A DNA stretch of 54,073 bases from an uncultured Muribaculaceae bacterium (GTDB lineage: Bacteria > Bacteroidota > Bacteroidia > Bacteroidales > Muribaculaceae): contig CAJTWL010000015.1 in NCBI GenBank assembly GCA_910579845.1, positions 1 to 54,073 on the forward strand, read 5' to 3'. Below the pieces are notes generated by a model. That model was given only the letters and a program-made list of their open reading frames with translations. It was not told where the DNA came from and made no database searches. Positions 1 to 7,482 of this stretch are shown piece after piece; within the stretch, counting starts at the first letter, position 1; every line of letters starts with the position of its first letter. A program made the translations under genes and the position numbers.

Positions 1-58
1 AAAATTCCCATTCTCTTTATTTATGTTTAATTTGGTTTAAATTCAAACACTCTCTTAA
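1..58. repeat. Family A inverted-repeat element A0, partial (right end only)
   Basis: The first 58 bases are the right end of an element whose other end lies outside the window. Ungapped, positions 2-59 match the right end of element A2 (15001-15058) at about 48 of 58 bases, with identical runs such as AAATTCCCAT and GTTTAATTTGGTTTAAA. The terminal repeat read inward is AGAGAGTGTTTGAATTTAA, almost identical to the left terminal repeat of A2. The element reaches into the CNNM transporter gene and supplies its last codons and stop. Confidence 0.75.
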
Positions 59-1330
59 AGATGCGATAGGCACAACACGGACAAGCTCTATGCGCGAAGC
101 TGTCATCTTCTCGATTGAGAAATGCAGGTCACCTATATCAAACTCATCTCCCTGGACCGGGAATGCCTGCAGGTTCTCTAGAATATATCCGGACAATGTG
201 TGGTAACCTTCATCCTCCTTGATATCAAGACCATATTCCTCATTGATCGCAGAAATCTCCATACGACCCGAGAATTCATATGTATCTTCTCCTATCCTCC
301 TCGCGACTATTTTGTTGACATCATGTTCATCTTCGATTTCTCCAAAAATCTCCTCCACGATATCTTCGAGCGTCACAAGACCGGCAATACCCCCGAATTC
401 ATCGACAACCATTGCAAGGGTGCGCTTCTCATTCATCATTCGACGCATCATATTGTTTGCAAGCATGGTCTCGGGAGTAAATATCACAGGTTTCAGCTTA
501 CGACGCCAGTCGGCAGCTGTATTGAAAAGTTCCGAAATATGGATATAACCAACCACATCATCTATGTCTCCCCGGTATACAACGACTTTTGAAAGACCCG
601 TTGTCTGAAAAACCCTTATCAATTCATCGCGGGTGGTTCCTGCGAGCGGAACGGCAACTATCTCATTTCTCGGAATCATACACTTGGAGATATCAGTATC
701 CTTGAAATCTATAGCTTTGCGGAAAATCTTCACTTCATTCTCTACCGCCTCATCCTCATTGCGTTCATCTATGCTTTGCTGGATATAGTCATCCAGTTCA
801 TCCATAGTAAGCCGAGACTTCGCCTCCTCATCGGACTCAATGCCGAACATTTTCATCAACCCTTTTGAAATTACCGATACAAACCAGGAAACAGGGTAAA
901 GCACAAGATATATAAGATAGAGAGGCAAAGCAAAAATCCTCATCGACAAATTTGGATTTATCCTGAATGTAGTCTTTGGTATAAACTCTCCCAAAAGAAG
1001 TATTACTCCTGTTGAAAATACAGTATTGCTTATCAATACCAAAGCCTCGTTTCCATCAAAGAGATTCTCCAGCCATGGATTTATCAATGCAGACAGTGCA
1101 ATACCGTAAACAACCAGAACAACATTATTGCCGACCAACAGGGTAGATATGAACATATCCTCGTTTTGTGAGAATCCTTTAATGATCTTGTCAACAATAC
1201 CACCTCTTGTGGCATCTATCTCCATACGGACCTTACTCGACTGCACAAAAGCGATCTCACTCCCCGAAAAGAGAGCCGAAAAGATAATTGCAATCGTTAC
1301 CAGTGTCAAAGCCAAACCGAGTGGAAGCAT
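17..1330 (-). CDS. CNNM/CorC-type membrane transporter (DUF21-CBS-CorC_HlyC)
   Basis: 437 residues. The order is the usual one for the HlyC/CorC family: three to four N-terminal membrane segments (DUF21, about residues 1-180), a cytoplasmic pair of CBS domains (about 200-335, including the stretch MVVDEFGGIAGLVTLEDIVEEI) and a CorC_HlyC domain (about 345-425). Related proteins are linked to Mg2+/Co2+ efflux or homeostasis, and old annotations say hemolysin without good support; the exact substrate is inference. It is the last gene of the minus-strand envelope operon, 75 bp after lptC, a neighbourhood also known in Bacteroides. The last dozen residues (RECLNLNQIKHK) and the stop codon are encoded by repeat element A0, so the native C-terminus has been replaced. 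Confidence 0.9.
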   Translation of the reverse strand: MLPLGLALTLVTIAIIFSALFSGSEIAFVQSSKVRMEIDATRGGIVDKIIKGFSQNEDMFISTLLVGNNVVLVVYGIALSALINPWLENLFDGNEALVLISNTVFSTGVILLLGEFIPKTTFRINPNLSMRIFALPLYLIYLVLYPVSWFVSVISKGLMKMFGIESDEEAKSRLTMDELDDYIQQSIDERNEDEAVENEVKIFRKAIDFKDTDISKCMIPRNEIVAVPLAGTTRDELIRVFQTTGLSKVVVYRGDIDDVVGYIHISELFNTAADWRRKLKPVIFTPETMLANNMMRRMMNEKRTLAMVVDEFGGIAGLVTLEDIVEEIFGEIEDEHDVNKIVARRIGEDTYEFSGRMEISAINEEYGLDIKEDEGYHTLSGYILENLQAFPVQGDEFDIGDLHFSIEKMTASRIELVRVVPIASLRECLNLNQIKHK

Positions 1331-1365
1331 AGTCTTAAAAGTATATTGAGTTTCAAACCAGATTA

Positions 1366-1388
1366 AGAGGGTGTTTAATAATAAGTAT
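1366..1388. repeat. Possible single-end relic of a family A element
   Basis: The sequence AAGAGGGTGTTTAATAATAAG, in the 75-bp gap between CNNM and lptC, resembles the family A terminal repeat (AAGAGAGTGTTTGGATTTAA in A2). No matching partner end is visible nearby. It could be a decayed end or chance similarity in AT-rich sequence. Confidence 0.3.
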
Positions 1389-1405
1389 AGGTATATTTGA
1401 TTCTA

Positions 1406-1954
1406 TCAAATGTCATCCTTGTTGATAGGAAATATTCCTTCCGGATTCAGTATTCTGTATTGCGTCAGTTTCTCATTACTTTCAAATCCTGTCCCTTCAA
1501 TCACATGCGTAGCGTTCTCGATATGCATAAACGTATCGCTGTAAATCATATGTTTACGTTCATCCCAGAACACACGCTCCGACAAGAAGAGATCTTTAGG
1601 CACCTTGGTCATCTCTACATTCCCCTCCAGTCTCCAAAGTTTTCTGTCTTTGTAATATATGGCCGAGTCTGCGGCCACTGTCGCCACAACATGAAAATAA
1701 GGGTCATATTTTTGAAGATATAGCCCTTGAGGGAACAACCAGTATGGAGTGTCAGCCTCCTCGAAAACCTTCCATAACGGAGCTATTATTTTATATTGAA
1801 TAACTCCGGAATCGGATATGAGTGTCGAGATATTCTTGGTAGTCATGGTTGCCATCGTCTTTGGATTAAGAGAGGCTGCCACATCCACTTTCCTCTCCTC
1901 CCGGCAAGCCGCAAGGAGCAGTATCATAACCATCAACGCCGTCAACACTCTCAT
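1406..1954 (-). CDS. lptC: LPS export ABC transporter periplasmic protein LptC
   Basis: 182 residues. LptC is the bitopic inner-membrane/periplasmic member of the Lpt bridge that moves lipopolysaccharide from the inner-membrane transporter LptBFG to LptA and on to the outer membrane. Here the N-terminus MRVLTALMVMILLLAACREE is a lipoprotein signal with lipobox LAAC, as in Bacteroidota LptC proteins that are lipid-anchored rather than carrying a transmembrane helix. The rest (about 45-175) is the beta-rich LptC/OstA-like fold, with phrases such as WRLEGNVEMTKV typical of the family. It lies 20 bp after the outer-membrane barrel gene and before CNNM, a conserved Bacteroidales order. Assignment rests on sequence pattern plus order; confidence is good. 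Confidence 0.85.
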   Translation of the reverse strand: MRVLTALMVMILLLAACREERKVDVAASLNPKTMATMTTKNISTLISDSGVIQYKIIAPLWKVFEEADTPYWLFPQGLYLQKYDPYFHVVATVAADSAIYYKDRKLWRLEGNVEMTKVPKDLFLSERVFWDERKHMIYSDTFMHIENATHVIEGTGFESNEKLTQYRILNPEGIFPINKDDI

Positions 1955-1974
1955 TCCTATAACCTACAACCTAA

Positions 1975-3252
1975 TCAACGTATCTTGCGTTTCCAGAACC
2001 AGACTTCATTGAAGTTCACGCCAAGCGTGATGTTGAGATAATTCTCTTTTATCAACGCCATCGGAGTAGCCTGTCGATGCTTCCATTCAAAACCGAGATT
2101 TATCAATGTCTTACCTTCGGGAGTCGGCAGACCGGCACCGAAACTTACTCCATATTCCTTGACTTTGTTGCCATTTATATTCAGATAATCATTCGAATAA
2201 TAAGCACCTAAACGATAAGCGACACGTTGACCGTAATTGCCTCTCAGCTTTGGTGTATATTCGGCACCGACAGCATATTTTGTCCTGTCAAAGAATTTCT
2301 GGGCAGGCTGAAGAATCTCTGCAGGTTTATGATTATTTATATCTTCAGGTCCATATAGCGCTGAATATTTTGCATCGCTCCACTGTTGCCATGTAAAATC
2401 CGCTTCTACCATCAAACGATATGATTTCTCATAAGTGTAGCTGAGTCCGGCACCTACCGTATTCGGGGTATAATATTTGTCTTTCAGATGTGAGAACCCT
2501 ACAGTATCAGGTCGCGCATCTTGATTCATCTCCTGTTTTGTTACCCAGGATTTCCCGTGAAGTGTCTTTTTCGGGGAATATGTAATACCGGCCACCATCT
2601 TGTTGAAACGATTCCATTTCAATGTATATTGGGCGCCTATGTTGATATTCCAGTCCCGTATCTCCATCACATGTTCGAACTTGGCCTGGTTGGTGGTTCC
2701 CTGGACTGTAGTGAATACATCGTTGATTATGTTTCCGAAATCATAGCTTACATTGGCACCTAACGAAAATCCGCCGATCTTTCCGCTGAGACCGAGATAA
2801 AGCTGGTTGATACCCCCTGAACCGTTATTCTCCAATGTACCGTGCGATATCTCGTTGCCGAACGCATATCCTACCTGGGAATAAGGAACAAGACCTACTG
2901 ATCCGCCCATAAATTTTGAAATCGGGAACTGCATTGTCACATAATCGACACCTCCGCCTGTGGTCTTATTGCTTTTATTCCCCTCTCTACTCCACAAAAA
3001 GGAGAGATCTGCACCAAGGTCAAAAAGGAATGTCAATGAGTCTATCGCAGCATACGACGCCGGATTCATCACATTAATCTGTCTGCCTGAATTCATGGCA
3101 TAACCTACACCACCCATCTGTCGTTGCATGGATGTCGCACGATCTCCTATAATACCGTAACCATACATTGAATATGGGGTATTCACATCCGCCGCGGCAG
3201 TGAGCGACGCAAACATAATCACAGCGAGGATAGTTATTTTACTTTTATTCAT
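1975..3252 (-). CDS. Outer-membrane beta-barrel protein, FadL/PorV-like
   Basis: 425 residues with a clear signal peptide (MNKSKITILAVIMFASLTAAA, cleavage near residue 21). The mature start YSMYGYGIIGDRATSMQRQM and the NPASYAAIDS segment are typical of Bacteroidota outer-membrane proteins related to the OmpP1/FadL and PorV/PorQ families. The remainder is alternating amphipathic strands rich in Y, G and N, ending in a positively charged tail (WFWKRKIR). The substrate is unknown; lipid or envelope biogenesis is suggested only by its place between coaX and lptC. It follows coaX by 35 bp and precedes lptC by 20 bp, so it is probably cotranscribed. The length fits a barrel of about 14 strands, but I could not count strands reliably. 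Confidence 0.75.
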   Translation of the reverse strand: MNKSKITILAVIMFASLTAAADVNTPYSMYGYGIIGDRATSMQRQMGGVGYAMNSGRQINVMNPASYAAIDSLTFLFDLGADLSFLWSREGNKSNKTTGGGVDYVTMQFPISKFMGGSVGLVPYSQVGYAFGNEISHGTLENNGSGGINQLYLGLSGKIGGFSLGANVSYDFGNIINDVFTTVQGTTNQAKFEHVMEIRDWNINIGAQYTLKWNRFNKMVAGITYSPKKTLHGKSWVTKQEMNQDARPDTVGFSHLKDKYYTPNTVGAGLSYTYEKSYRLMVEADFTWQQWSDAKYSALYGPEDINNHKPAEILQPAQKFFDRTKYAVGAEYTPKLRGNYGQRVAYRLGAYYSNDYLNINGNKVKEYGVSFGAGLPTPEGKTLINLGFEWKHRQATPMALIKENYLNITLGVNFNEVWFWKRKIR

Positions 3253-3287
3253 AGTCCGAATTTATAATTGACATTACAGTATTATAA

Positions 3288-4019
3288 TCATTTGGCATTC
3301 AATTGGTATATCTGTTCCAGACCCACCCCTACCAATGAGTGGTCTATCTGAGGTCTCAGCCCTGCCTTTTCAAGCAGCGGCGCGAAAAAATCGGCATCCC
3401 CCCCAGTCAACAGCAACTCGAGATTCCCCACATCTTCAGATGCACCCCTGAATGTAGAGACAACTTCCGAAACTATGCCGTTTACAACACCTGAACGTAT
3501 TGCTGTAGCCGTATCATAGCCAAGTCGGGGTGTATCTCCGTTTGGATTGACAAGTGGCAGTCTGGAGGTGTAATGATTCAAAGAACGGAGTCTGAGCCTC
3601 AGACCCGGAGATATATTTCCACCCCGGAATTCTCCGTCTGTCACAAGGTCGAGGGTGACAGCCGTACCGGCATCCACGACCAATGCATTACGGCAGTCGG
3701 AAACCGCACCGACCGCAGCTGCGATTCTGTCAAGACCCAATGTGTCGAATGTCTTGTAATTCACCGTTATCGGCAATTTGCTTGAATGAGAGAAGCGCAT
3801 TACCGGCTTGCCGAATATCTTCTCCAGTTCTTCTACAAATTCATCGGCATCACCGCCTACACAGCAGTAAATGGCACCGTCAGGTGAATATTCATATATC
3901 AAAGGTCTTAACAGATTTGCATCCCTCACCTCCAATAAACGGCTGTCAAGCAACCTGGACTCTTCGAATATACTTCCTTTAATACACGTGTTGCCTATAT
4001 CTACGGTAAGAATCTTCAT
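3288..4019 (-). CDS. coaX: Type III pantothenate kinase
   Basis: 243 residues from the ATG at 4019 (an ATG three codons earlier, at 4028, gives the extra residues MLK). It catalyses ATP-dependent phosphorylation of pantothenate, the first step of coenzyme A synthesis, in the cytoplasm. The ASKHA-fold signatures are present: the phosphate-1 motif DIGNTCIKGS at residues 7-16, GLDRIAAAVGA near 100, the motif VVDAGTAVTLDLV near 115 and GGNISPGL near 135, then TGGDADFF in the C-terminal half. Length is normal for type III enzymes, which are insensitive to CoA feedback in characterised members. The start is preferred because MKILTVDIGN is the usual family N-terminus. It is 12 bp after the small membrane protein gene, in one operon. 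Confidence 0.93.
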   Translation of the reverse strand: MKILTVDIGNTCIKGSIFEESRLLDSRLLEVRDANLLRPLIYEYSPDGAIYCCVGGDADEFVEELEKIFGKPVMRFSHSSKLPITVNYKTFDTLGLDRIAAAVGAVSDCRNALVVDAGTAVTLDLVTDGEFRGGNISPGLRLRLRSLNHYTSRLPLVNPNGDTPRLGYDTATAIRSGVVNGIVSEVVSTFRGASEDVGNLELLLTGGDADFFAPLLEKAGLRPQIDHSLVGVGLEQIYQLNAK

Positions 4020-4031
4020 CTTCAGCAATTT

Positions 4032-4478
4032 CTATTTACCCGACGCCTCCTTTTTCATTCTGGAGGCAATCATCCATGATGCCACAACCTGAATCACGGC
4101 TCCGGCCATCGTGAAAGCCACCGTATCCCGCATCACAGGAAGCGTAAACGGAACGAATGAGAAACGGTGTGCATTGTAAAACCAGAATACGCCTCCGATT
4201 ATAAAACAGAAACCGGACCACATCTCCATACGGCGCAACCTGCGCAATCGGGAAGAATCCCCGGGAGCATTCACATTAATCATACGTGCTACAGTATAGC
4301 ACACTGCTCCAATTGCATATATAATACGCATTGCCAGAGCAAGTGCCGTATTCTCTATGGCAATAAAAGGAACAATCAATCCTACAGCCACAAGCGTCAG
4401 TCCTGTGACAGCCACTGTCTCGACAATTCTCCTGCGCCGTAAAAGGCTGTCTGTTGTCAAACCGCTATTTTTACTCAT
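4032..4478 (-). CDS. Small polytopic membrane protein, unknown function
   Basis: 148 residues with about four hydrophobic helices (roughly 18-38, 45-65, 86-105 and 118-138) and basic loops (LLRRRR, RLRRLRR), so probably an inner-membrane protein with cytoplasmic termini. I do not recognise a characterised family. Its start codon overlaps the stop of the ftsB-like gene by four bases (ATGA type), and coaX follows after 12 bp, so it is almost certainly translated as part of this operon. No catalytic or binding motif is visible. Confidence 0.75.
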   Translation of the reverse strand: MSKNSGLTTDSLLRRRRIVETVAVTGLTLVAVGLIVPFIAIENTALALAMRIIYAIGAVCYTVARMINVNAPGDSSRLRRLRRMEMWSGFCFIIGGVFWFYNAHRFSFVPFTLPVMRDTVAFTMAGAVIQVVASWMIASRMKKEASGK

Positions 4479-4819
4479 TTTCTCTCACTGTTTAATAAAT
4501 AGACATCCTCCGACGGACGCTGCATGTGATACTGTTCGCGGACAACATGTTCAAGTTCCTCTGTCCCGATATACAATGCCTCTCTGCGGCTCCTATACCA
4601 ATCGGCTGAGTCATTGCACTGGCGTATCTCCCTCTTCAGACGCTTTATCTCATCCTGATACTGAAGATTCAGTTTCATAGAGGTGTCTTCATTGAAGAAT
4701 AGCAATAAGACGGATGCTCCCCCCACTACAAACAGGGTGAGATGCGATTTTCTACGCACAAAAAAATTCCATCTTTTTAATTTCCTGCCAAGCATTCTTG
4801 CAAAATTAATCATTATCAA
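4475..4819 (-). CDS. FtsB/DivIC-like septum formation initiator
   Basis: 114 residues: a short basic cytoplasmic N-terminus (LGRKLKRWNFFVRRKSH), one membrane helix (about 28-44), then a heptad-like coiled coil (about 50-80, NLQYQDEIKRLKREIRQC) and a short C-terminal region containing YHMQRPSEDVYLL. This layout, size and the final motif match the FtsB/DivIC family, bitopic divisome proteins that pair with FtsL and FtsQ at the septum. First gene of the minus-strand operon. No exact TAnnTTTG promoter was found upstream, though a near match (TATTCTTTG, one base too long in the spacer) reads toward it at 4815-4826. Confidence 0.8.
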   Translation of the reverse strand: MIMINFARMLGRKLKRWNFFVRRKSHLTLFVVGGASVLLLFFNEDTSMKLNLQYQDEIKRLKREIRQCNDSADWYRSRREALYIGTEELEHVVREQYHMQRPSEDVYLLNSERK

Positions 4820-4826
4820 AGAATAT

Positions 4827-5059
4827 TACATTAATCTACTTTCCATTTTTTACCTCTTTTTTCATCTGTAATCATAAAATATGTTAATATCACATCAATA
4901 TCCCAACAGATTTAGAAACTCAAATTCAGAACTCGTTCTGAGCTTTTTTCAATCAAATGTTAATTTTTCTGATTTTAATGATAAATCTACAATGGGAATT
5001 GTTATAAGAATATAAAGCTTTTATAAGAGCGCAGTAAAAAACTATAAACTACATAAATT
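4827..5059. other. Divergent intergenic region between ftsB-like gene and sigma factor
   Basis: AT-rich 233-bp gap holding the promoters of both divergent genes. I found no exact TTTG-N20-TAnnTTTG promoter on either strand and no repeat-family element, so the promoters may be weak, or read by another sigma factor. Confidence 0.4.
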
Positions 5060-5566
5060 ATGGCTGACAAACTATCATTCAAACAAAGATTGTTGGGACT
5101 TCAAGGAAATCTTTTCAATTTTGCCTGTCAGCTCACCTCAAACAGGGATGCAGCACAGGATTTGGTGCAAGACACAACTCTAAAGGTTTTGGACAACGAA
5201 GCAAAATATGTCGACAACGTAAACTTTAAGGGATGGGTCTTCACAATAATGCGCAACATCTTCATAAACAATTACCGTCGTCAGGTAAGAAGCGCTACTG
5301 TCATTGATACGACCGAAGACCTGTATCACCTCAACCTGTCACAGGAATCCGGTCTCGACAGCCCTGAAGGTTCTTTCGCCGCCAAAGAGATATCAATAGC
5401 TATCAACAGTTTCACAGATGAATACAAAGTGCCTTTCACCATGTATGTGGCCGGCTACAAATACAGCGAGATCGCAGAGAAAATGAACCTTCCTCTCGGA
5501 ACTGTAAAAAGCCGTATCTTCTTTGCTCGCAAACGCCTCCAGAGCATACTTAAGGATTACAGATAA
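5060..5566 (+). CDS. ECF-family RNA polymerase sigma factor
   Basis: 168 residues. Region 2 lies at about 12-82 (LFNFACQLTSNRDAAQDLVQ, then the promoter-melting segment FKGWVFTIMRNIFINNYRR) and region 4 at about 110-165 with a helix-turn-helix ending in PLGTVKSRIFFARKRLQ. There is no region 1.1 or region 3, so it is a group 4 (ECF) sigma. No anti-sigma gene is adjacent on either side, unlike the many SusCD-linked ECF sigma/FecR pairs of this phylum, which suggests a housekeeping or stress-type ECF factor such as EcfO of Bacteroides; that comparison is inference. A clean terminator follows at 5623-5656, so it is probably monocistronic. Confidence 0.9.
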   Translation: MADKLSFKQRLLGLQGNLFNFACQLTSNRDAAQDLVQDTTLKVLDNEAKYVDNVNFKGWVFTIMRNIFINNYRRQVRSATVIDTTEDLYHLNLSQESGLDSPEGSFAAKEISIAINSFTDEYKVPFTMYVAGYKYSEIAEKMNLPLGTVKSRIFFARKRLQSILKDYR

Positions 5567-5622
5567 GCAGATAAATAAATTTAAACGATATTGGAAATTA
5601 CTTATATAACCTTTTTGGTTTG

Positions 5623-5656
5623 GAGAGGATCGCTTTTGCGCTCCTCTCTATTTTTT
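5623..5656 (+). terminator. Rho-independent terminator of the sigma factor gene
   Basis: Stem GAGAGGA-CGC / GCG-TCCTCTC with one mismatch and a TTTT loop (5623-5648), followed by ATTTTTT. The T-run merges into the left end of element A5. Confidence 0.85.
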
Positions 5657-5841
5657 AGAAACTGTTTAAATTTATTGCGAAAAAAATATTATAATTATTC
5701 TTTCAGGTTTTGAGTGTCTTTTTGGCTGTTTCCGCCAAGTCTCGTCGGTCAAAATCGGGAGGTTTCTCCCTCCTCGACTCGCACAAACATCTCAAAAATA
5801 CTTCTCAAAATCCTCTGAAAATAAATTTAAACAGTTTCTTA
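5655..5841. repeat. Family A inverted-repeat element A5
   Basis: 187 bp bounded by a perfect 20-bp inverted repeat: AGAAACTGTTTAAATTTATT at 5657-5676 and its exact complement at 5820-5839. The interior, read on the minus strand, has the family layout: GGAGGGAG hairpin, TTGACCGAC, then GACTTGGCGGAAA, matching GACTTGGTGAAAT of element A1. Its right end lies 17 bp before the promoter of the DUF4924 gene. An open frame runs through it into that gene but is not natural coding sequence. Confidence 0.8.
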
Positions 5842-5857
5842 ATAGCCGCTTTTTTAG

Positions 5858-5865
5858 TAAATTTG
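5858..5865 (+). promoter_or_regulatory. Promoter -7 element of the DUF4924 operon
   Basis: TAAATTTG matches the Bacteroidota -7 consensus TAnnTTTG and is followed by CAAAG and the ATG at 5875, leaving almost no 5' leader. About 20 bp upstream is GTTTCTTAA, which lies in the right terminal repeat of element A5, so the element supplies the -33 region. The same block TTAGTAAATTTGCAAAG precedes the TPR gene (minus strand, 35715-35722). Confidence 0.7.
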
Positions 5866-5874
5866 CAAAGAATT

Positions 5875-6423
5875 ATGATTACAGCTTCACAAAAAAAACG
5901 TGAGAATATCGCGGAATATCTCTTATACATGTGGCAGATCGAAGATCTGATTCGCGCCAATAATCTTGATTTAGAAAAGATTGAAGAGAATATTATTGAC
6001 AGATACTCGAATCTGGGCGACGCCCGGCGCAAGGAGATGCTCGATTGGTATGAGTCACTGATTGATATGATGCACAGGGAGGGAGTCGAAAAATCAGGAC
6101 ATCTACAGTTGAACAAAAATGTTCTGTTTGATCTCGGAAACCTTCACCAGCAACTGTTGGGCAATCCAAAATATCCCCAATATTCCGCTGAATATTACAA
6201 GACTCTGCCATATATTGTGGAGATTAGGGCAAAAGCCGGAGAGAACAGGAAGGATGAACTTGAGACCTGTTTTGATGCTTTATACGGCATTCTGATGCTT
6301 CGTCTGCAAAAAAAAGAGATTTCACCCGAAACCCTTGGCGCGGCAACACAGATTTCAAGATTTCTGGCGCAACTCGCCGGTTTTTATAGAAAAGATTATA
6401 ATAACGAGTTGGAACTTGAATAA
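5875..6423 (+). CDS. DUF4924 family protein
   Basis: 182 residues from the ATG at 5875. An upstream in-frame extension exists, but it reads through repeat element A5 and is rejected. The protein is soluble, almost wholly helical and charged, without signal peptide or membrane segments. It matches the DUF4924 pattern known in Bacteroidales, where it commonly precedes rfbD and prfC, as here. Function is unknown. The start is supported by the MITASQKKRENIAEYLLYMW N-terminus and by a TAAATTTG promoter element 10 bp upstream, which would give a leaderless or nearly leaderless transcript. Element A1 separates it from rfbD. Confidence 0.85.
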   Translation: MITASQKKRENIAEYLLYMWQIEDLIRANNLDLEKIEENIIDRYSNLGDARRKEMLDWYESLIDMMHREGVEKSGHLQLNKNVLFDLGNLHQQLLGNPKYPQYSAEYYKTLPYIVEIRAKAGENRKDELETCFDALYGILMLRLQKKEISPETLGAATQISRFLAQLAGFYRKDYNNELELE

Positions 6424-6430
6424 AAACAAC

Positions 6431-6633
6431 TTAGAGTGTGTTTGGATTTAACTTTCCTTTGCATGAAGAGTTGTTTTCGAGAGAATTCCACAAGTTGAAG
6501 AAGGAGCATAGCGGGCTATGCGACTGATAAGACTTGGTGAAATTCACCGGAAAGAACCTTCAGGAGAAGGAAAAGAATATTCCAGACATACTCAAAATAT
6601 ATAATTCGTGTTAAATTAAAACACACTCTTATA
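6431..6633. repeat. Family A inverted-repeat element A1
   Basis: About 200 bp. Left end TTAGAGTGTGTTTGGATTTAA-type repeat (6431-6451) pairs with the right end (6611-6633), sharing AGAGTGTGTTT and ATTTAA. The centre holds the core GGAGCATAGCGGGCTATGC at 6503-6521, identical over 19 bases to the reverse complement of the core in A6. The right-hand interior is homologous to element A3. TTA/TATA at the outer edges may be target-site duplication. The right end touches the rfbD start codon. Confidence 0.85.
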
Positions 6634-7482
6634 ATGAAGATATTAGTTACAGGATCTTACGGTCAGCTTGGCAACGCACTTCAGCGGGAGCTTGCCGGTG
6701 ATGACAATATCGAGGCATTATTCACCGATGCCGACACTCTGGATATAACAGACCCTGTCGCGCTAAATCGTTTCCTGGAAGAAAATCCGGTAGAGATGGT
6801 TGTAAATTGTGCGGCGTATACTGCTGTGGACAAGGCTGAATCAGATGATCTCAAAGCTGCCGCCATAAACACCGGCGCTGTCGGCAATATCGGGCAGGCT
6901 GCCGCAAAACATGACATAAAGGTCATTCATATCTCCACCGATTATGTATTCTCCGGTGAGAATTTCCGTCCCTACGAAGAGAATGACGTGCCATATCCAC
7001 AAAGCATCTACGGACGTACAAAACTCGAAGGAGAAGGCTTGCTCACATCATTCTGCAAAGATACTCTTATAATCCGCACCGCATGGCTGTATTCGGAATT
7101 TGGGAACAATTTCGTAAAGACAATGCTTCGTCTTGCCGGCGAGCGCGATGAAATCAATGTTGTGTCCGACCAGATCGGCTCACCGACATATGCCGGAGAC
7201 CTTGCAGCCGCGATCCACACTGTTATCAGCAACGAGAACTGGCAACCGGGCATATATCATTTCACCGATGAGGGTGTCGCGTCATGGTACGATTTCACAA
7301 AAGCCATATTCGAGATCGCCGGAAAAGACACAAAAGTAAATCCCATCAGGAGTGCACAATATCCCACACCGGCAAAACGTCCTTTCTATTCAGTGCTCAG
7401 TAAAAACAAGATTAAACAGAATTACGGCATCAAGATACCCTATTGGAGGGATTCTCTTGCCGAATGTTTGAAAAGACTATGA
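6634..7482 (+). CDS. rfbD: dTDP-4-dehydrorhamnose reductase
   Basis: 282 residues. Extended short-chain dehydrogenase/reductase that reduces dTDP-4-dehydro-L-rhamnose to dTDP-L-rhamnose with NAD(P)H, the last step in supplying rhamnose for surface polysaccharides. Visible features: nucleotide-binding glycine motif TGSYGQLG at residues 6-13, the catalytic Tyr126-x3-Lys130 (YGRTK), STDYVF near 101 and the substrate-domain C-terminus. rfbA, rfbB and rfbC are not in the window. The next gene, prfC, overlaps its stop by four bases (ATGA), so the two are translationally coupled. The ATG lies at the very edge of element A1, which therefore forms the whole immediate 5' region. Confidence 0.93.
   Translation: MKILVTGSYGQLGNALQRELAGDDNIEALFTDADTLDITDPVALNRFLEENPVEMVVNCAAYTAVDKAESDDLKAAAINTGAVGNIGQAAAKHDIKVIHISTDYVFSGENFRPYEENDVPYPQSIYGRTKLEGEGLLTSFCKDTLIIRTAWLYSEFGNNFVKTMLRLAGERDEINVVSDQIGSPTYAGDLAAAIHTVISNENWQPGIYHFTDEGVASWYDFTKAIFEIAGKDTKVNPIRSAQYPTPAKRPFYSVLSKNKIKQNYGIKIPYWRDSLAECLKRL

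Noticed and set aside
17..1330. Calling the CNNM protein a hemolysin
   Set aside because: The old label comes from weak evidence; domain order fits ion-transport CNNM/CorC proteins.
5710..5874. N-terminal extension of the DUF4924 reading frame
   Set aside because: It translates the interior of inverted-repeat element A5 and crosses the promoter; the family N-terminus starts at 5875.
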